Assembly (NCBI GenBank): GCA_963845975.1
Contig: CAWJUD010000002.1
Coordinates: 682,001-746,000, forward strand
From: JBEKIK01 sp963845975
GTDB lineage: Bacteria; Planctomycetota; Planctomycetia; Pirellulales; Thermoguttaceae
Length of the DNA: 64,000 nt
Direction of reading: 5' to 3'
Positions 26,380 through 34,655 of this stretch are shown in pieces. Position 1 is the stretch's first letter. The number at the start of each line of letters is the position of its first letter. Position numbers and translations under genes: made by a program. The notes below the pieces were generated by a model. That model was not told the DNA's origin. It searched no databases and worked only from the letters and a program-made list of their open reading frames with translations.

Positions 26380-26598
26380 ATGAAGAAGTTACTGATCTTA
26401 ATGATTATGGCGATGCTGCTGGCCAGTACCGCGGGCTGCGGCATCTGCGACTGGTGGCGTCGCGGGCCGGCTTACCAACAATGCCAGCCGGCGATGATGT
26501 ACTCCAATCCTTGCCCAACTGTCAGCACTTGTGATCCCTGTGCTGGTGCGCCGGTAGTAACACCCGGACCGGAGACCTATACGCCCGCCACGCGCTAA
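26380..26598 (+). CDS. Small cysteine-rich lipoprotein, copy 2
   Basis: A 72-residue paralogue of the 26085 gene. The lipobox is LLASTAGC, followed by GICDWWRRGPA and SNPCPTVSTCDPCAGAP. The same GGGAGAATCGAAAA segment precedes the ATG. The C-terminal tail (VVTPGPETYTPATR) is not shared with copy 1. The two proteins keep the CDW and SNPCPTV..CDPC spacing, so the cysteines are probably functional, as disulfides or metal sites (inference). Confidence 0.75.
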   Translation: MKKLLILMIMAMLLASTAGCGICDWWRRGPAYQQCQPAMMYSNPCPTVSTCDPCAGAPVVTPGPETYTPATR

Positions 26599-26994
26599 AC
26601 GTGGATAGCAAAAAAGAACGAAGAACGCAAAAACGAAGAAGCAGGACGAAAATATTTTCTGTTCCGTATTCATCGCGGTGGGGGTTCTTCATTCCTCGGA
26701 TAATTCTCCGGTCAGGCAGACGGTGTAATGCGAATCCCTTTGCACCTCCCGGCATAGGATGTTCATCGGCGCCGGTTGCCTTCCGCTGGATGCGGCCGGC
26801 CGCGATGAACTCGGATAAATACCCGCTTGTCGAGTGTCGGGAAAATAATGTCGTGGTGTAGATGGTAAATAAAGCCAAGCCCACGGGTTGCAACCCGTGG
26901 GCTTAACGACATACATGACCTGATACTCAATAGCCCGGACACTTGGGTCCGGAGTATTTCCTTTATTCCGGCCACAGAACGTCGGTTGGAAATT
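26599..26994. other. Intergenic region with a 28-bp perfect palindrome
   Basis: At 26877-26904 the arm AAGCCCACGGGTTG is followed by its perfect complement, so it can form a 14-bp hairpin or cruciform; a palindrome with the same AAGCCCA ends lies at 40994-41022. On the minus strand several overlapping frames read plausible short peptides (e.g. GYLSEFIAAGRIQRK...), but they shift frame and lack starts, so I do not call a gene. Confidence 0.55.
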
Positions 26995-28113
26995 TCAAGA
27001 AACGCCGCAAAGCCGCCGGCCTTGCAGCCAACGGCCCAAACGCAAGAATTGCGTCCGCAGCACGGAGGAAGGGAAATGACTTAAGCGAATAATCGGAATC
27101 AAGCGATTTTGAAAATGCCGCTTGCTTTCCAAGGAGCCGACGCCCATATCGTAAAACCTGTCGCCGCGGCGGGCGCTGTCTTTTAGCGTGTTCCAAAGCA
27201 GGACAGTGCCCAGTCCGGTTGTGGAACGCTCCGCATTAAATCCGCGGCGCAATCCGTATGCGCAGCCGCGATAATGATAACCGTATATGAATGCCGCCGG
27301 ATGCCCGTCGAGCTTAAGCAGGCTCATGTCCGCCGCCCCGGATGCCGAGGCCAGGCCGTGAACATCGCGTAAAAACGCCCGCACCGTCTGGTGCGACAAT
27401 GTCGTGCCATCGCTGGCCCCGGCCTGCCAACTGTTCCGGGCGATGGCTTCGCAGGCGTCGTATACGTCCCAGTGCGGATCGCCGTCGCCTTGCTTTTTGC
27501 TTGCCGGCCGGCAGCGGATAAATTCCACCTTCCCCTGCCGATAAAGTTTCTCTTCGGTCTGCCGCATTCGCCTGAGCCAAATGCCTTTTCGCCCGGCCAG
27601 ATAATCCTCCCAACCACTGGAGAAATCGGCAGCCGCAGTTCGATTCCAAAGCGTGGAATAAGCCTGGAAACCCGCCGACCAAACGGCATTTTGCGATTTC
27701 CGCCAATCGGCGCCGGGCACTCCGATCCAGCGCAGCTCGATCATGTCCCAATCCCGGGGCGTGCGTCGAACATGTTCCATGGCCGCTTTTAACGCCGCAG
27801 CCGGATCAGCCCCGATGGGGCCGTAAAACGAGCCCCAATTATCCAGGGGATATGTCAGGACACGCAATCGTCCCACCCTGGTTTCTTCCATTTGAACTAT
27901 CAATGGCACGATTCCCACCGTTCTATCATCCTCCAGCACAATTACAGTCCGTAACTTCTTCCCCGCGCCAAAATGCCGCCAATACGCCTCCAGCCACTCG
28001 AACGATTGGAAAAACGTCGCCCCCGGCGTCTCAGACAATAGTTTTTCCCAGTCCGTTTTAAAAGGCACAAGCAGATCAAAGGCGTTTATTTCAAGGACTG
28101 GATGCATGTTCAA
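26995..28113 (-). CDS. CelD/BcsL-type acyltransferase (FemAB-like GNAT)
   Basis: A 372-residue cytoplasmic protein with the Acetyltransf_6 layout. The N-terminal part has ATFFQSFEWLEAYWRHFG near 32 and VGIVPLIVQ near 66. The C-terminal GNAT half has AAFIYGYHYRGCAYGLRRGFN, TGLGTVLLWNTL and RFYDMGVGSLESKRHF. Such proteins are frequent in exopolysaccharide biosynthesis, where they may acylate or aminoacylate sugar intermediates; the substrate is unknown. The start could be the second Met (28107). It is alone in its orientation block, flanked by an AATA-loop palindrome at its 5' side. Confidence 0.85.
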   Translation of the reverse strand: MNMHPVLEINAFDLLVPFKTDWEKLLSETPGATFFQSFEWLEAYWRHFGAGKKLRTVIVLEDDRTVGIVPLIVQMEETRVGRLRVLTYPLDNWGSFYGPIGADPAAALKAAMEHVRRTPRDWDMIELRWIGVPGADWRKSQNAVWSAGFQAYSTLWNRTAAADFSSGWEDYLAGRKGIWLRRMRQTEEKLYRQGKVEFIRCRPASKKQGDGDPHWDVYDACEAIARNSWQAGASDGTTLSHQTVRAFLRDVHGLASASGAADMSLLKLDGHPAAFIYGYHYRGCAYGLRRGFNAERSTTGLGTVLLWNTLKDSARRGDRFYDMGVGSLESKRHFQNRLIPIIRLSHFPSSVLRTQFLRLGRWLQGRRLCGVS

Positions 28114-28124
28114 TAGCCTACATA

Positions 28125-28154
28125 TTTAGCCCACCGTGGACACACCGGGGGTTT
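28125..28154 (+). repeat. AATA-loop palindrome, variant
   Basis: TTTAGCCCACCGTGGACACA followed by CCGGGGGTTT. It has the same flanks and CCGTG..CAC..GGGG layout as the units at 3295 and 7553, with GGACA replacing GAATA. It lies next to the start of the acyltransferase gene. Confidence 0.6.
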
Positions 28155-28155
28155 G

Positions 28156-28393
28156 TTTGCGGCTTTATACCGCGACAAAGAATGGGATTAGTCCGTTTAT
28201 TACAAACGTAGCTTACGAATAAGTGACAGGCAGAACCCCACGATTAGTGGGTAGAAAATCTTTTGCGTTTATGATACTTTAAAGATAGCTGTCTCTTCCC
28301 CCCCGAGGACAAACGCCAATTTCATTCGAACTCGGGGCGAGACATGTAGGCCGTACTCGTCAGTCTATGGACTTCGAGCGCGGCCTTTTTTTT
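28156..28393 (+). ncRNA. Candidate structured non-coding RNA
   Basis: This 373-bp gene-free spacer contains a string of hairpins on the plus strand. They are GCGG(28159)/CCGC(28173), CGTA-GCT-TACG (28207-28217) inside TTATT/AATAA, CCCAC/GTGGG with loop GATTA (28237-28251), then a two-part helix TGTCTC (28290-28295)/GAGACA (28339-28344) enclosing CCCCGAG (28301-28307)/CTCGGGG (28331-28337), and finally a terminator hairpin with eight T. TATGAT at 28270-28275 could be a -10 box, which would give a short RNA of about 110 nt; a longer transcript from near 28155 is also possible. It does not match the motifs of SRP RNA, RNase P, tmRNA or the riboswitch classes I know. Both flanking genes are on the other strand. 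Confidence 0.55.
28348..28393 (+). terminator. Strong Rho-independent terminator of the candidate RNA
   Basis: AGGCCG (28348-28353) pairs with CGGCCT (28381-28386), continued by CTCG/CGAG and AGTC/GACT around a TATG loop. Eight consecutive T (28386-28393) follow. No protein gene on the plus strand precedes it. Confidence 0.8.
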
Positions 28394-28486
28394 AGAATTA
28401 GGCATTAGGGCATAAGAGCCGGGCCGTGTCGGCCCGGTTTAACTATGAATTACCTGAACCCTGAACCCTGCCCTCGTCACCCTGAT

Positions 28487-31189
28487 TTATTTTCTCGCCG
28501 AAGGCAGTTGCGACATGTGTACGGCGTACTCCTTCGGGCCCACCGCTAAGCCGACCCAGCCGTCGTCGATGACAAACTGTGTAATGGCAAGATCCTGCAA
28601 CTTCGGATCCGTGAGAAAACGTTCGGGCGTGAGTTTTACGGTTTCGTTTTGAGGAAACGCCTTGGAAAACATGCCCCGCAGAGCGATTTGAGAACTGTTG
28701 CTCATTCGCCGGCAAATCAAATTTATAACCCCGTCGCGGACTAATTCCCCCGATCGGCCATTGACCTGCGGCCGGTAAAACACGCGGACCTGAAAATTGT
28801 TCCACTGCCGCGGTTCTTTGCTTATCCTTGTGATGTTAAGAGTCAACATAACTCGCCCGTCCTGGCAGTGCACAGTTACAGCGTCTTTTTTTGCGAAGGT
28901 GACTGCCAAGTCTTCGTTCTCGGGATTGACTTGCCAGGTATTGGGGCGCTGAAACCGTTCCGAAATCCTCTCGGCCAGTTGCGGCAGGGTAAAGGTCCGG
29001 CCTTCCAGTTGCAGGCGCTCCAGGGCATTGTTCAGCATCGATTCGCCGATTTGGAAACTCGCCAGGCTGTTTTTCGGCGCCTGGGGACGCGGCGTGAAAC
29101 TGCCCAATTGATCCTCCCCGGCCACCCGTAATCGCATGGTCATCCGCTGCTCGGTGGTCTGGGCCTCGATCATCGTCGGTTCCAGCGACAGGTTCACCAG
29201 CGGCCCAAACACCTTGCGATTCAAATTGTTGACCAGTTCCGCCAATCGATCATGAGCCTCGCTGTCGATCCGCTGCCGGGCCTTATTGGCCACTTTGCTC
29301 CGCGCCTCTTGATTTACTTGCGGCCGGAATAATTCGTGCTGCTGGCGGGCAACGCTCCGCGCAACCAACCCCAGAAGCGGAATGCCGTCGAAATCCGTAG
29401 CCACGTCGCGCAATCGCGTTTGATGGCGGACGTCGACCTCGGCGGGCAAGAGCTTGATGCCTTTCTGGTCGATTTCAAGGGGCTTTCGCGCGGCGTAGAG
29501 CGAATCGCTGTCGTTGAAAAACGTCGCCGGACCGCTCGTCGAGGAGGTCATCGCCGCCACCTCGCCGGTCACCTCCAGCGCCATCCGCACGCGATTCGGA
29601 TCCGGAACCAGGCGCAAGGCCACGTCGGTCGAGGTCATGCTTTCCCCCCGCACCGGCAAACCCATCACCGTGTCCCTGACGGGCGCAATTTCCATTTTTT
29701 GCTGGGGAATCAGACGGTTCAACAAATCCTCGGTGAGCGACGCCCGTATGTTCGCGTTGCGGTAGTGCGTTTCCACGCTGCGGGCAAGTTCCCGGCGCTG
29801 CGGATCGGACGATTGGGCCAGGCTCCGCAGATCGTCGCCCAAGCGCTGCGCGTCGCTGGGCAAGCGGGTTCGCTCATATTGTTCAATGTCGCGCAACACG
29901 TCGGCCGATGTCAGCGGATCGGCCGCCCAATGCCGTAATTCCGCGCAAAACGCGGCCATTGGCTCCGTGGCGATAAACTGCCGTTGACGAGCGGACATGG
30001 GCGTTTGCGTCAAACGCGCCAACACCTGTTGGGTGACCTTCCGTTGTTGCTCGGACCGGCTCTCGGCCGCCGATCGCTGCGAAGACAATTCTTTCAACGC
30101 GTCCACAAGAAGATATTTCCGCCACTGCCGCCCTTCGGCCGACGTGTTCATAAGATTGTCAATTTCAGCCAGGCACATCGACATCCGCCGGGAATCGAGC
30201 TTGGGCTTATCCGCTTCGACCAGGGCCGATGCGCCCAGGCGTTCCACTTCACGCCACACCCCCAGCCTTCGTTCAATGGCGTAAGAGGCTTGGCGCAAAT
30301 TTCGCGCAAGCGGCCAATCCGTAATGGAATCGGCTAAGCGCAGGCCTTCCAGCCGCAAATCGGCCAGGCGGTCCAGGATGGCGCCGGCCTCGTCCGAATT
30401 GCCTGTAATGGCCGGCCCTAATTCGTGCACCAGCCGGCCGGCTTCGGCGGCCCAGTCGGACGATTCTTTTGCCTTGCCTAGTTCATCCAGCAAAGAAATA
30501 AGCGATGCCGGCTCGGTCCATGGCGTTGATTCTTTCCGGGCGGAATCAGTTCGTTCCAGGCCGGCCGGCCCAAGCGGCTTCAGCGGCTCCAAACCCGTAT
30601 TGGGATAATTAGCGTCGAGTGGACCCGGCTTTATAGTTTCCGCGGGCATGTTTGTGGTTTTTGGCAAATGAGCGACTAAAGTCGACGATTCATGTGCCAA
30701 GGGCGTTGGTTTGGCATTTGCCGGCGTTTGCTCGGCCGCCGACTGAGCAGAGGAAGACGCGGATGTCGTCGGAGGCGTTTCAATGACCTCTTCAGCCGAT
30801 TTTTTCTCTTTTTCCGCTACGGACGTCTCAGAGGCGGATGTGTCGGAAGAGGTGGAAGACTCGGCTGGTATTGAATCGATCGCCTCCTCATCGGCAATGT
30901 CAGAATCGGAATCCTCGCTCAATATTGCTGCACAGGGCTTTATATTAACAGCCTCGGAAATCGATCCAATTTCCAAGGTAGGCAGGTTGATTTCGTCGAC
31001 CGGGGGAAGAACATCGACTGTATAACTTGTAGTGATAGCGTTCGGGACTATCTCAACCGTCTGTTGCGAAGTATCCGCCGGTTCATCGACATTCTGCTCC
31101 CGAACACTAGGCAAAAAGGCATATGTCGCGAGCAAAAAAATCAAAATGGCAAAATATGGCCAACGTGAAACGCGTAGTTGCTGATCCAT
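28487..31189 (-). CDS. Large membrane-anchored hypothetical protein (900 aa)
   Basis: A single N-terminal membrane segment (about residues 11-28, WPYFAILIFLLATYAFLPSV) anchors the protein. Residues about 30-240 are low-complexity, Ser/Glu/Thr/Pro-rich and probably disordered. Residues about 250-900 form a folded part without recognised domain: a mainly helical block to about 500, then mixed segments with repeated basic helices (KVANKARQRIDSEAHDRLAEL). The C-terminal 150 residues look beta-rich, with VMLTLNITRIS and NFQVRVFYRPQ. It is long, single-copy and without operon partners. It ends just 94 bp from the RNA candidate's terminator. A planctomycete envelope protein of unknown role. Confidence 0.8.
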   Translation of the reverse strand: MDQQLRVSRWPYFAILIFLLATYAFLPSVREQNVDEPADTSQQTVEIVPNAITTSYTVDVLPPVDEINLPTLEIGSISEAVNIKPCAAILSEDSDSDIADEEAIDSIPAESSTSSDTSASETSVAEKEKKSAEEVIETPPTTSASSSAQSAAEQTPANAKPTPLAHESSTLVAHLPKTTNMPAETIKPGPLDANYPNTGLEPLKPLGPAGLERTDSARKESTPWTEPASLISLLDELGKAKESSDWAAEAGRLVHELGPAITGNSDEAGAILDRLADLRLEGLRLADSITDWPLARNLRQASYAIERRLGVWREVERLGASALVEADKPKLDSRRMSMCLAEIDNLMNTSAEGRQWRKYLLVDALKELSSQRSAAESRSEQQRKVTQQVLARLTQTPMSARQRQFIATEPMAAFCAELRHWAADPLTSADVLRDIEQYERTRLPSDAQRLGDDLRSLAQSSDPQRRELARSVETHYRNANIRASLTEDLLNRLIPQQKMEIAPVRDTVMGLPVRGESMTSTDVALRLVPDPNRVRMALEVTGEVAAMTSSTSGPATFFNDSDSLYAARKPLEIDQKGIKLLPAEVDVRHQTRLRDVATDFDGIPLLGLVARSVARQQHELFRPQVNQEARSKVANKARQRIDSEAHDRLAELVNNLNRKVFGPLVNLSLEPTMIEAQTTEQRMTMRLRVAGEDQLGSFTPRPQAPKNSLASFQIGESMLNNALERLQLEGRTFTLPQLAERISERFQRPNTWQVNPENEDLAVTFAKKDAVTVHCQDGRVMLTLNITRISKEPRQWNNFQVRVFYRPQVNGRSGELVRDGVINLICRRMSNSSQIALRGMFSKAFPQNETVKLTPERFLTDPKLQDLAITQFVIDDGWVGLAVGPKEYAVHMSQLPSARK

Positions 31190-31414
31190 TACTCCTCACT
31201 CCGATCTGGTATGACCCGGAATTTCATAAAATCCGGTATCAAATAAGATCGGACAGATGCAAGGAGTGAATCCATCTGGAAAAATCAGAACTGGTTAAAC
31301 CGGTTAAGGTTAGGTTGATTGGCAAATTGCGGTAATATGCAATGCCGCATGGCTGGACAAAGCATTTTTAGCCATCTATCCACAATGTCATATTGGGTAA
31401 GATGGGCAATATAT

Positions 31415-31777
31415 TCACACGGCCAATACCGTATCTTCGTGCTCATAACCAGGAGCACAACAGCATAGGAATTTTAGTAAGACTGTATTTGTATTGGTAA
31501 TCTGATGCACAGAACCGGGGGGAATGGCAATCGCATCGCCGGGACCGACCGCTTGCGTTTCTTTATCGATTTGCATGGAACCGCGGCCTTCCAGGATGTA
31601 ATAAATTTCCTCGGTTTTCAGATGCCGATGCGGCGTTGTGGACCTGCCCGGCGGAAGCCGGGCCTCGGCCAGGGTCTGATTTCGAATCACGGAGTTGCGA
31701 CGTGCCAAAAGTTCGCGAATTTCCGACCCGTCCTTGGTGATAAAGGCCGGCACGCGCTCGATGTTTTTCACATCCAT
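31415..31777 (-). CDS. Cupin-domain protein
   Basis: A 120-residue single-domain cupin. Motif 1 is TPHRHLKTEEIYYILEGRG, with the two His and Glu metal ligands, and motif 2 is PGDAIAIPPGSVHQI, with the second His. The start at 31777 (MDVKNIERV) is chosen because GGAG lies nine bases upstream. The open frame extends to 31912 but would overlap rsmD. Small cupins of this kind are isomerases, mannose-6-phosphate isomerase-like proteins or metal-binding sensors; function unknown. The tail has a CCC cluster (LKFLCCCAPGY). Confidence 0.88.
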   Translation of the reverse strand: MDVKNIERVPAFITKDGSEIRELLARRNSVIRNQTLAEARLPPGRSTTPHRHLKTEEIYYILEGRGSMQIDKETQAVGPGDAIAIPPGSVHQITNTNTVLLKFLCCCAPGYEHEDTVLAV

Positions 31778-31854
31778 ATAAAGTGCTCCAAAAAAATTTG
31801 TCATGAAACCGCTTGCGGTTTCGCTGAAGATAAACGCTCGGCACAAGTAAGACG

Positions 31855-32517
31855 CTATTCCGTTCCCGCAGTCCCTTGTTTGCGATACACCCCGAGTACT
31901 GCGGGGGGACAACTTCTCACATCCCAGGCCTTCGGATCGGGCAGCAAGTCAAAGTCAAAGCGCTCGTCGGCCTCGACCAGAAAAATACTGTTCTCGGGCG
32001 CCGCCCGAATCATTCCCCCCAGCAATTCCAGCATTTCGCTCAAGCGGGAAACGTAAAAATCGTACGGCGGTGAACAAAACACAAGCCAACGTGCCTTTCC
32101 CAAATCAGGGCGGCGCTTGATCCAAACAAAAACATTGCCAGGCACGATCTCCGTCTGCGATTCGACCTCCAAGGCCAAAACATTTTGCCGGATGATATCC
32201 GCCGTCGGGTAGTGTTGCTCGATTAGGGTCGCCCTGGCTGCGCCCCGGCTAAGGGCTTCCAGGCCCAATGCGCCGGTGCCGGCGAATAGGTCGATGGCAT
32301 GAGCGCCTTCGATTTCATCTTTTATGAGATTGAACGCCGTTTCGCGGAGCCGGTCTTTCATGGGCCGGATTCGGCGCTGCCCGCCGTATAGCAGTTTGCG
32401 TCCGCGAAATCGGCCGCCGATGATTCGCAAGCCGATAGTCCCGGCCTGGGATTTGCCGGCTGTACTTCGCTTCTGAGCGGCGGTTTGGTGCGCCGATTTA
32501 CGGTTTTTTTTAGGCAT
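31855..32517 (-). CDS. rsmD: 16S rRNA (guanine966-N2)-methyltransferase RsmD
   Basis: A 220-residue class I SAM methyltransferase that modifies G966 of 16S rRNA. Visible are RIIGGRFRGRKL near 31, RPMKDRLRETAFNLI near 52 and the SAM-binding DLFAGTGALGLEALSRGA near 75. The catalytic motif IV reads CSPPYDFY, where most family members have DPPY. N-terminal residues 1-28 are a basic, probably flexible extension. The gene is 77 bp upstream of the cupin gene on the same strand, which may be read through. No coaD follows, although rsmD and coaD are often paired. Confidence 0.93.
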   Translation of the reverse strand: MPKKNRKSAHQTAAQKRSTAGKSQAGTIGLRIIGGRFRGRKLLYGGQRRIRPMKDRLRETAFNLIKDEIEGAHAIDLFAGTGALGLEALSRGAARATLIEQHYPTADIIRQNVLALEVESQTEIVPGNVFVWIKRRPDLGKARWLVFCSPPYDFYVSRLSEMLELLGGMIRAAPENSIFLVEADERFDFDLLPDPKAWDVRSCPPAVLGVYRKQGTAGTE

Positions 32518-32790
32518 TTATTTTAATTCCATATTTACCGGGTAATATGTCACATAAAAAGTTTATTGAGTGTCAGGTAAGAAATGTTGTTACAATAGTT
32601 TAGCCGCGAGCCAACGGCGAGCGCGTTTATGTGTTTTTATACGATATTAATTACCTGAGATTCTATAGCCCGGCATCTTGCTCCCCCAGTATTTCAGTTT
32701 TATTCACGTTGTCCGCCCTTTCTCAGAGGCGCTGGATATGGTACTCTACATTTTAGACAACTAAAAGGTTCCCCATTAAAGGATGTATTA

Positions 32791-33957
32791 ATGTACAAAA
32801 GCCAAATCCTATTATCTGCAATTCTGTTTTTCGTAATGATGAATGTCCATATTACGGCGTCGGCCGCCCCGCCTGCCCCCGCCGTTCCTCGGCCGGGCCC
32901 CGCCAACGCGGAATTTCAAAAGGTTTTCGAGGAGTGGAAAACACTGGTGGGCCAACTTGGCGCATTGCGGGCGAAAAATCGCACGGCTACAAAAGAAGAA
33001 CGACCCGATATCGAAAAACAATGGAATGAACTGATTGCAAAAGGCAACGTGCTGAAACTCCAACTCTTCCGGGCCGCCGAAAAAGCCTTTGCCGAGGCCC
33101 CCAACGCCGATAAAGACGTCACCGATTTGTTGCTGGGCATTTTCTATGACGAGGTAGGGCAGGATGATTACGAAAATGCCGCCCGAATCGGCAAACTACT
33201 GATCGATAATCATTGCGGCAACGCCCAAACTTACAGCGACGCCGGCATCGCGGCCGTTTGCGCGGGCGATTTCGACGCGGCGGAAAAATATCTGGGCATG
33301 GCCAAAAAAGAGGGCTATTACAGCGTAAAACAACCCAAAGATCCGCTTGCCGAACAGGGAATTAATTATTTAACGAATCTTGATAAATTAAAAAAGTCCT
33401 GGGACAAAGAACAGGGGATCCGCCAGGCCGAAAGCAAGGCCGACGATTTGCCCCGCGTGCTGATCAAAACCAACAAGGGCGATATCGAAGTCGAACTTTT
33501 CGAAAATGAAGCCCCAAATACCGTGGCTAATTTCATCACCCTGGTGGAAAAAGGATTTTACAACGGGCTTGCGTTCCATCGCGTGCTGCCGGCTTTTATG
33601 GCCCAAGGCGGGGATCCCAAGGGTGACGGAACCGGCGGACCGGGATATACCATTCCCGATGAATGTGCCCGGCCCAATCACCGCTTGCATTTCCGCGGCA
33701 GCTTGAGCATGGCCAAGGAATCCCGCCCCGACACCGGCGGCTCGCAATTTTTCATCACCTTCGTGCCCACCAGCCATCTCGACGGCATACACACGGTTTT
33801 CGGCCGGGTGATAAAAGGCTTCGGCGTCCTGACGAAAATCCAACGCCGCAATCCCGAAGATGGCGCCGATGCACCCGATCCCGATAAAATCATCGAGGCC
33901 AAGGTGCTGCGCAAACGCCCGCACGAATATGTGGTTAAAAAGACCGGAGAGAAATAG
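32791..33957 (+). CDS. Secreted peptidyl-prolyl cis-trans isomerase (cyclophilin type)
   Basis: A 388-residue protein. A signal peptide (about 1-25, ILLSAILFFVMMNVHITASA) is followed by a helical, TPR-like region to about 215. The cyclophilin domain occupies about 220-380, with VLIKTNKGDIEVELF, the catalytic arginine R264 in AFHRVLPAFMAQGG, SGGSQFFITF-like GGSQFFITFVPT near 317 and HLDGIHTVFGRV near 329. This arrangement fits a periplasmic folding catalyst for envelope proteins, of which the window holds many. Monocistronic; the ribosome site is weak. Confidence 0.94.
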   Translation: MYKSQILLSAILFFVMMNVHITASAAPPAPAVPRPGPANAEFQKVFEEWKTLVGQLGALRAKNRTATKEERPDIEKQWNELIAKGNVLKLQLFRAAEKAFAEAPNADKDVTDLLLGIFYDEVGQDDYENAARIGKLLIDNHCGNAQTYSDAGIAAVCAGDFDAAEKYLGMAKKEGYYSVKQPKDPLAEQGINYLTNLDKLKKSWDKEQGIRQAESKADDLPRVLIKTNKGDIEVELFENEAPNTVANFITLVEKGFYNGLAFHRVLPAFMAQGGDPKGDGTGGPGYTIPDECARPNHRLHFRGSLSMAKESRPDTGGSQFFITFVPTSHLDGIHTVFGRVIKGFGVLTKIQRRNPEDGADAPDPDKIIEAKVLRKRPHEYVVKKTGEK

Positions 33958-34083
33958 CTGCGACGTCCTACCTATTTGGGTAAAAAAAGCATCGAATCCA
34001 TGAAATTGTAAAAAAGTTGTCCTGCAATCGATATCCGCTCGTCAACGGCTATTGAGTCTCAGGTATCGAATCTTTTCGCAAAA

Positions 34084-34645
34084 TCATTCTTCCATAACCT
34101 CTTTTTCCCGGGCCTTGGCCAGATCGGCGGCCTGCGTTTCGTAGTGCTTGGTGAGATCTTGGATTTCCTCCTTGACCTGGTCGCGGTCGTCTTCGGAGAA
34201 TTCTTTGTCTTTCTCGGCCTGGTCGGCGGTTTTGTTGCCGTCGCGGCGGATGTTGCGGATGGCCACTTTGGCCTCCTCGGCTAGTTCCCGCACTCGGGAC
34301 ACCATCTTTCGCCGGACTTCGGTCGATAACTGCGGTATGTTCAGGCGGATCACCCGACCGTCGTTTTGCGGCGTATAGCCCAAGTCGCTGGCCTGGATCG
34401 CCTTTTCGATGTCTTTTAAAGTGCCCGGATCATAGGGGCGGATGACAATTTGATTTGGCTCCGGCGCTCCCACCGAGGCCACCTGCTTGATCGGCACCGG
34501 CGAGCCGTACGACCTCCACTCTGAGCGAATCGACCAGGCCCGGATTGGCCCGCCCGGTGCGTATTCCGGCAAGGTCGTTTTTAAGCTTGCGGATGGCCTT
34601 TTCCATGCGCTCTTCCACGTCCAGCAGGATCTCCTCGGCGGTCAT
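34084..34645 (-). CDS. frr: Ribosome recycling factor, interrupted by one frameshift
   Basis: About 186 codons, the normal length. The first part reads MTAEEILLDVEERMEKAIRKLKNDLAGIRTGRANPGLVDSLRVEV, the second YGSPVPIKQVASVGAPEPNQIVIRPYD and on to the C-terminal helix with RDGNKTADQAEKDKEFSEDDRDQVKEEIQ. The junction has one extra base, the C at 34510 (minus strand GTC-G-TAC-GGC). Removing it joins both parts exactly at the family's V-YGS-P site. RRF splits post-termination ribosomes with EF-G and is essential, so a true knock-out is unlikely. AGGAG precedes the ATG at 34645, only 10 nt after the pyrH stop. Last gene of the rpsB-tsf-pyrH-frr operon. Confidence 0.93.
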
Positions 34646-34655
34646 AGAATTGCTC

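Noticed and set aside
26522..26975. Overlapping minus-strand frames with plausible peptides (GYLSEFIAAGRIQRK and HLHHDIIFPTLDKR)
   Set aside because: The frames shift against each other, lack a start and ribosome site, and include the translation of a palindrome at 26877-26904.
31735..31912. Longer cupin start overlapping rsmD
   Set aside because: The start at 31777 has a good GGAG site and matches the family, so the upstream part of the frame is not needed.
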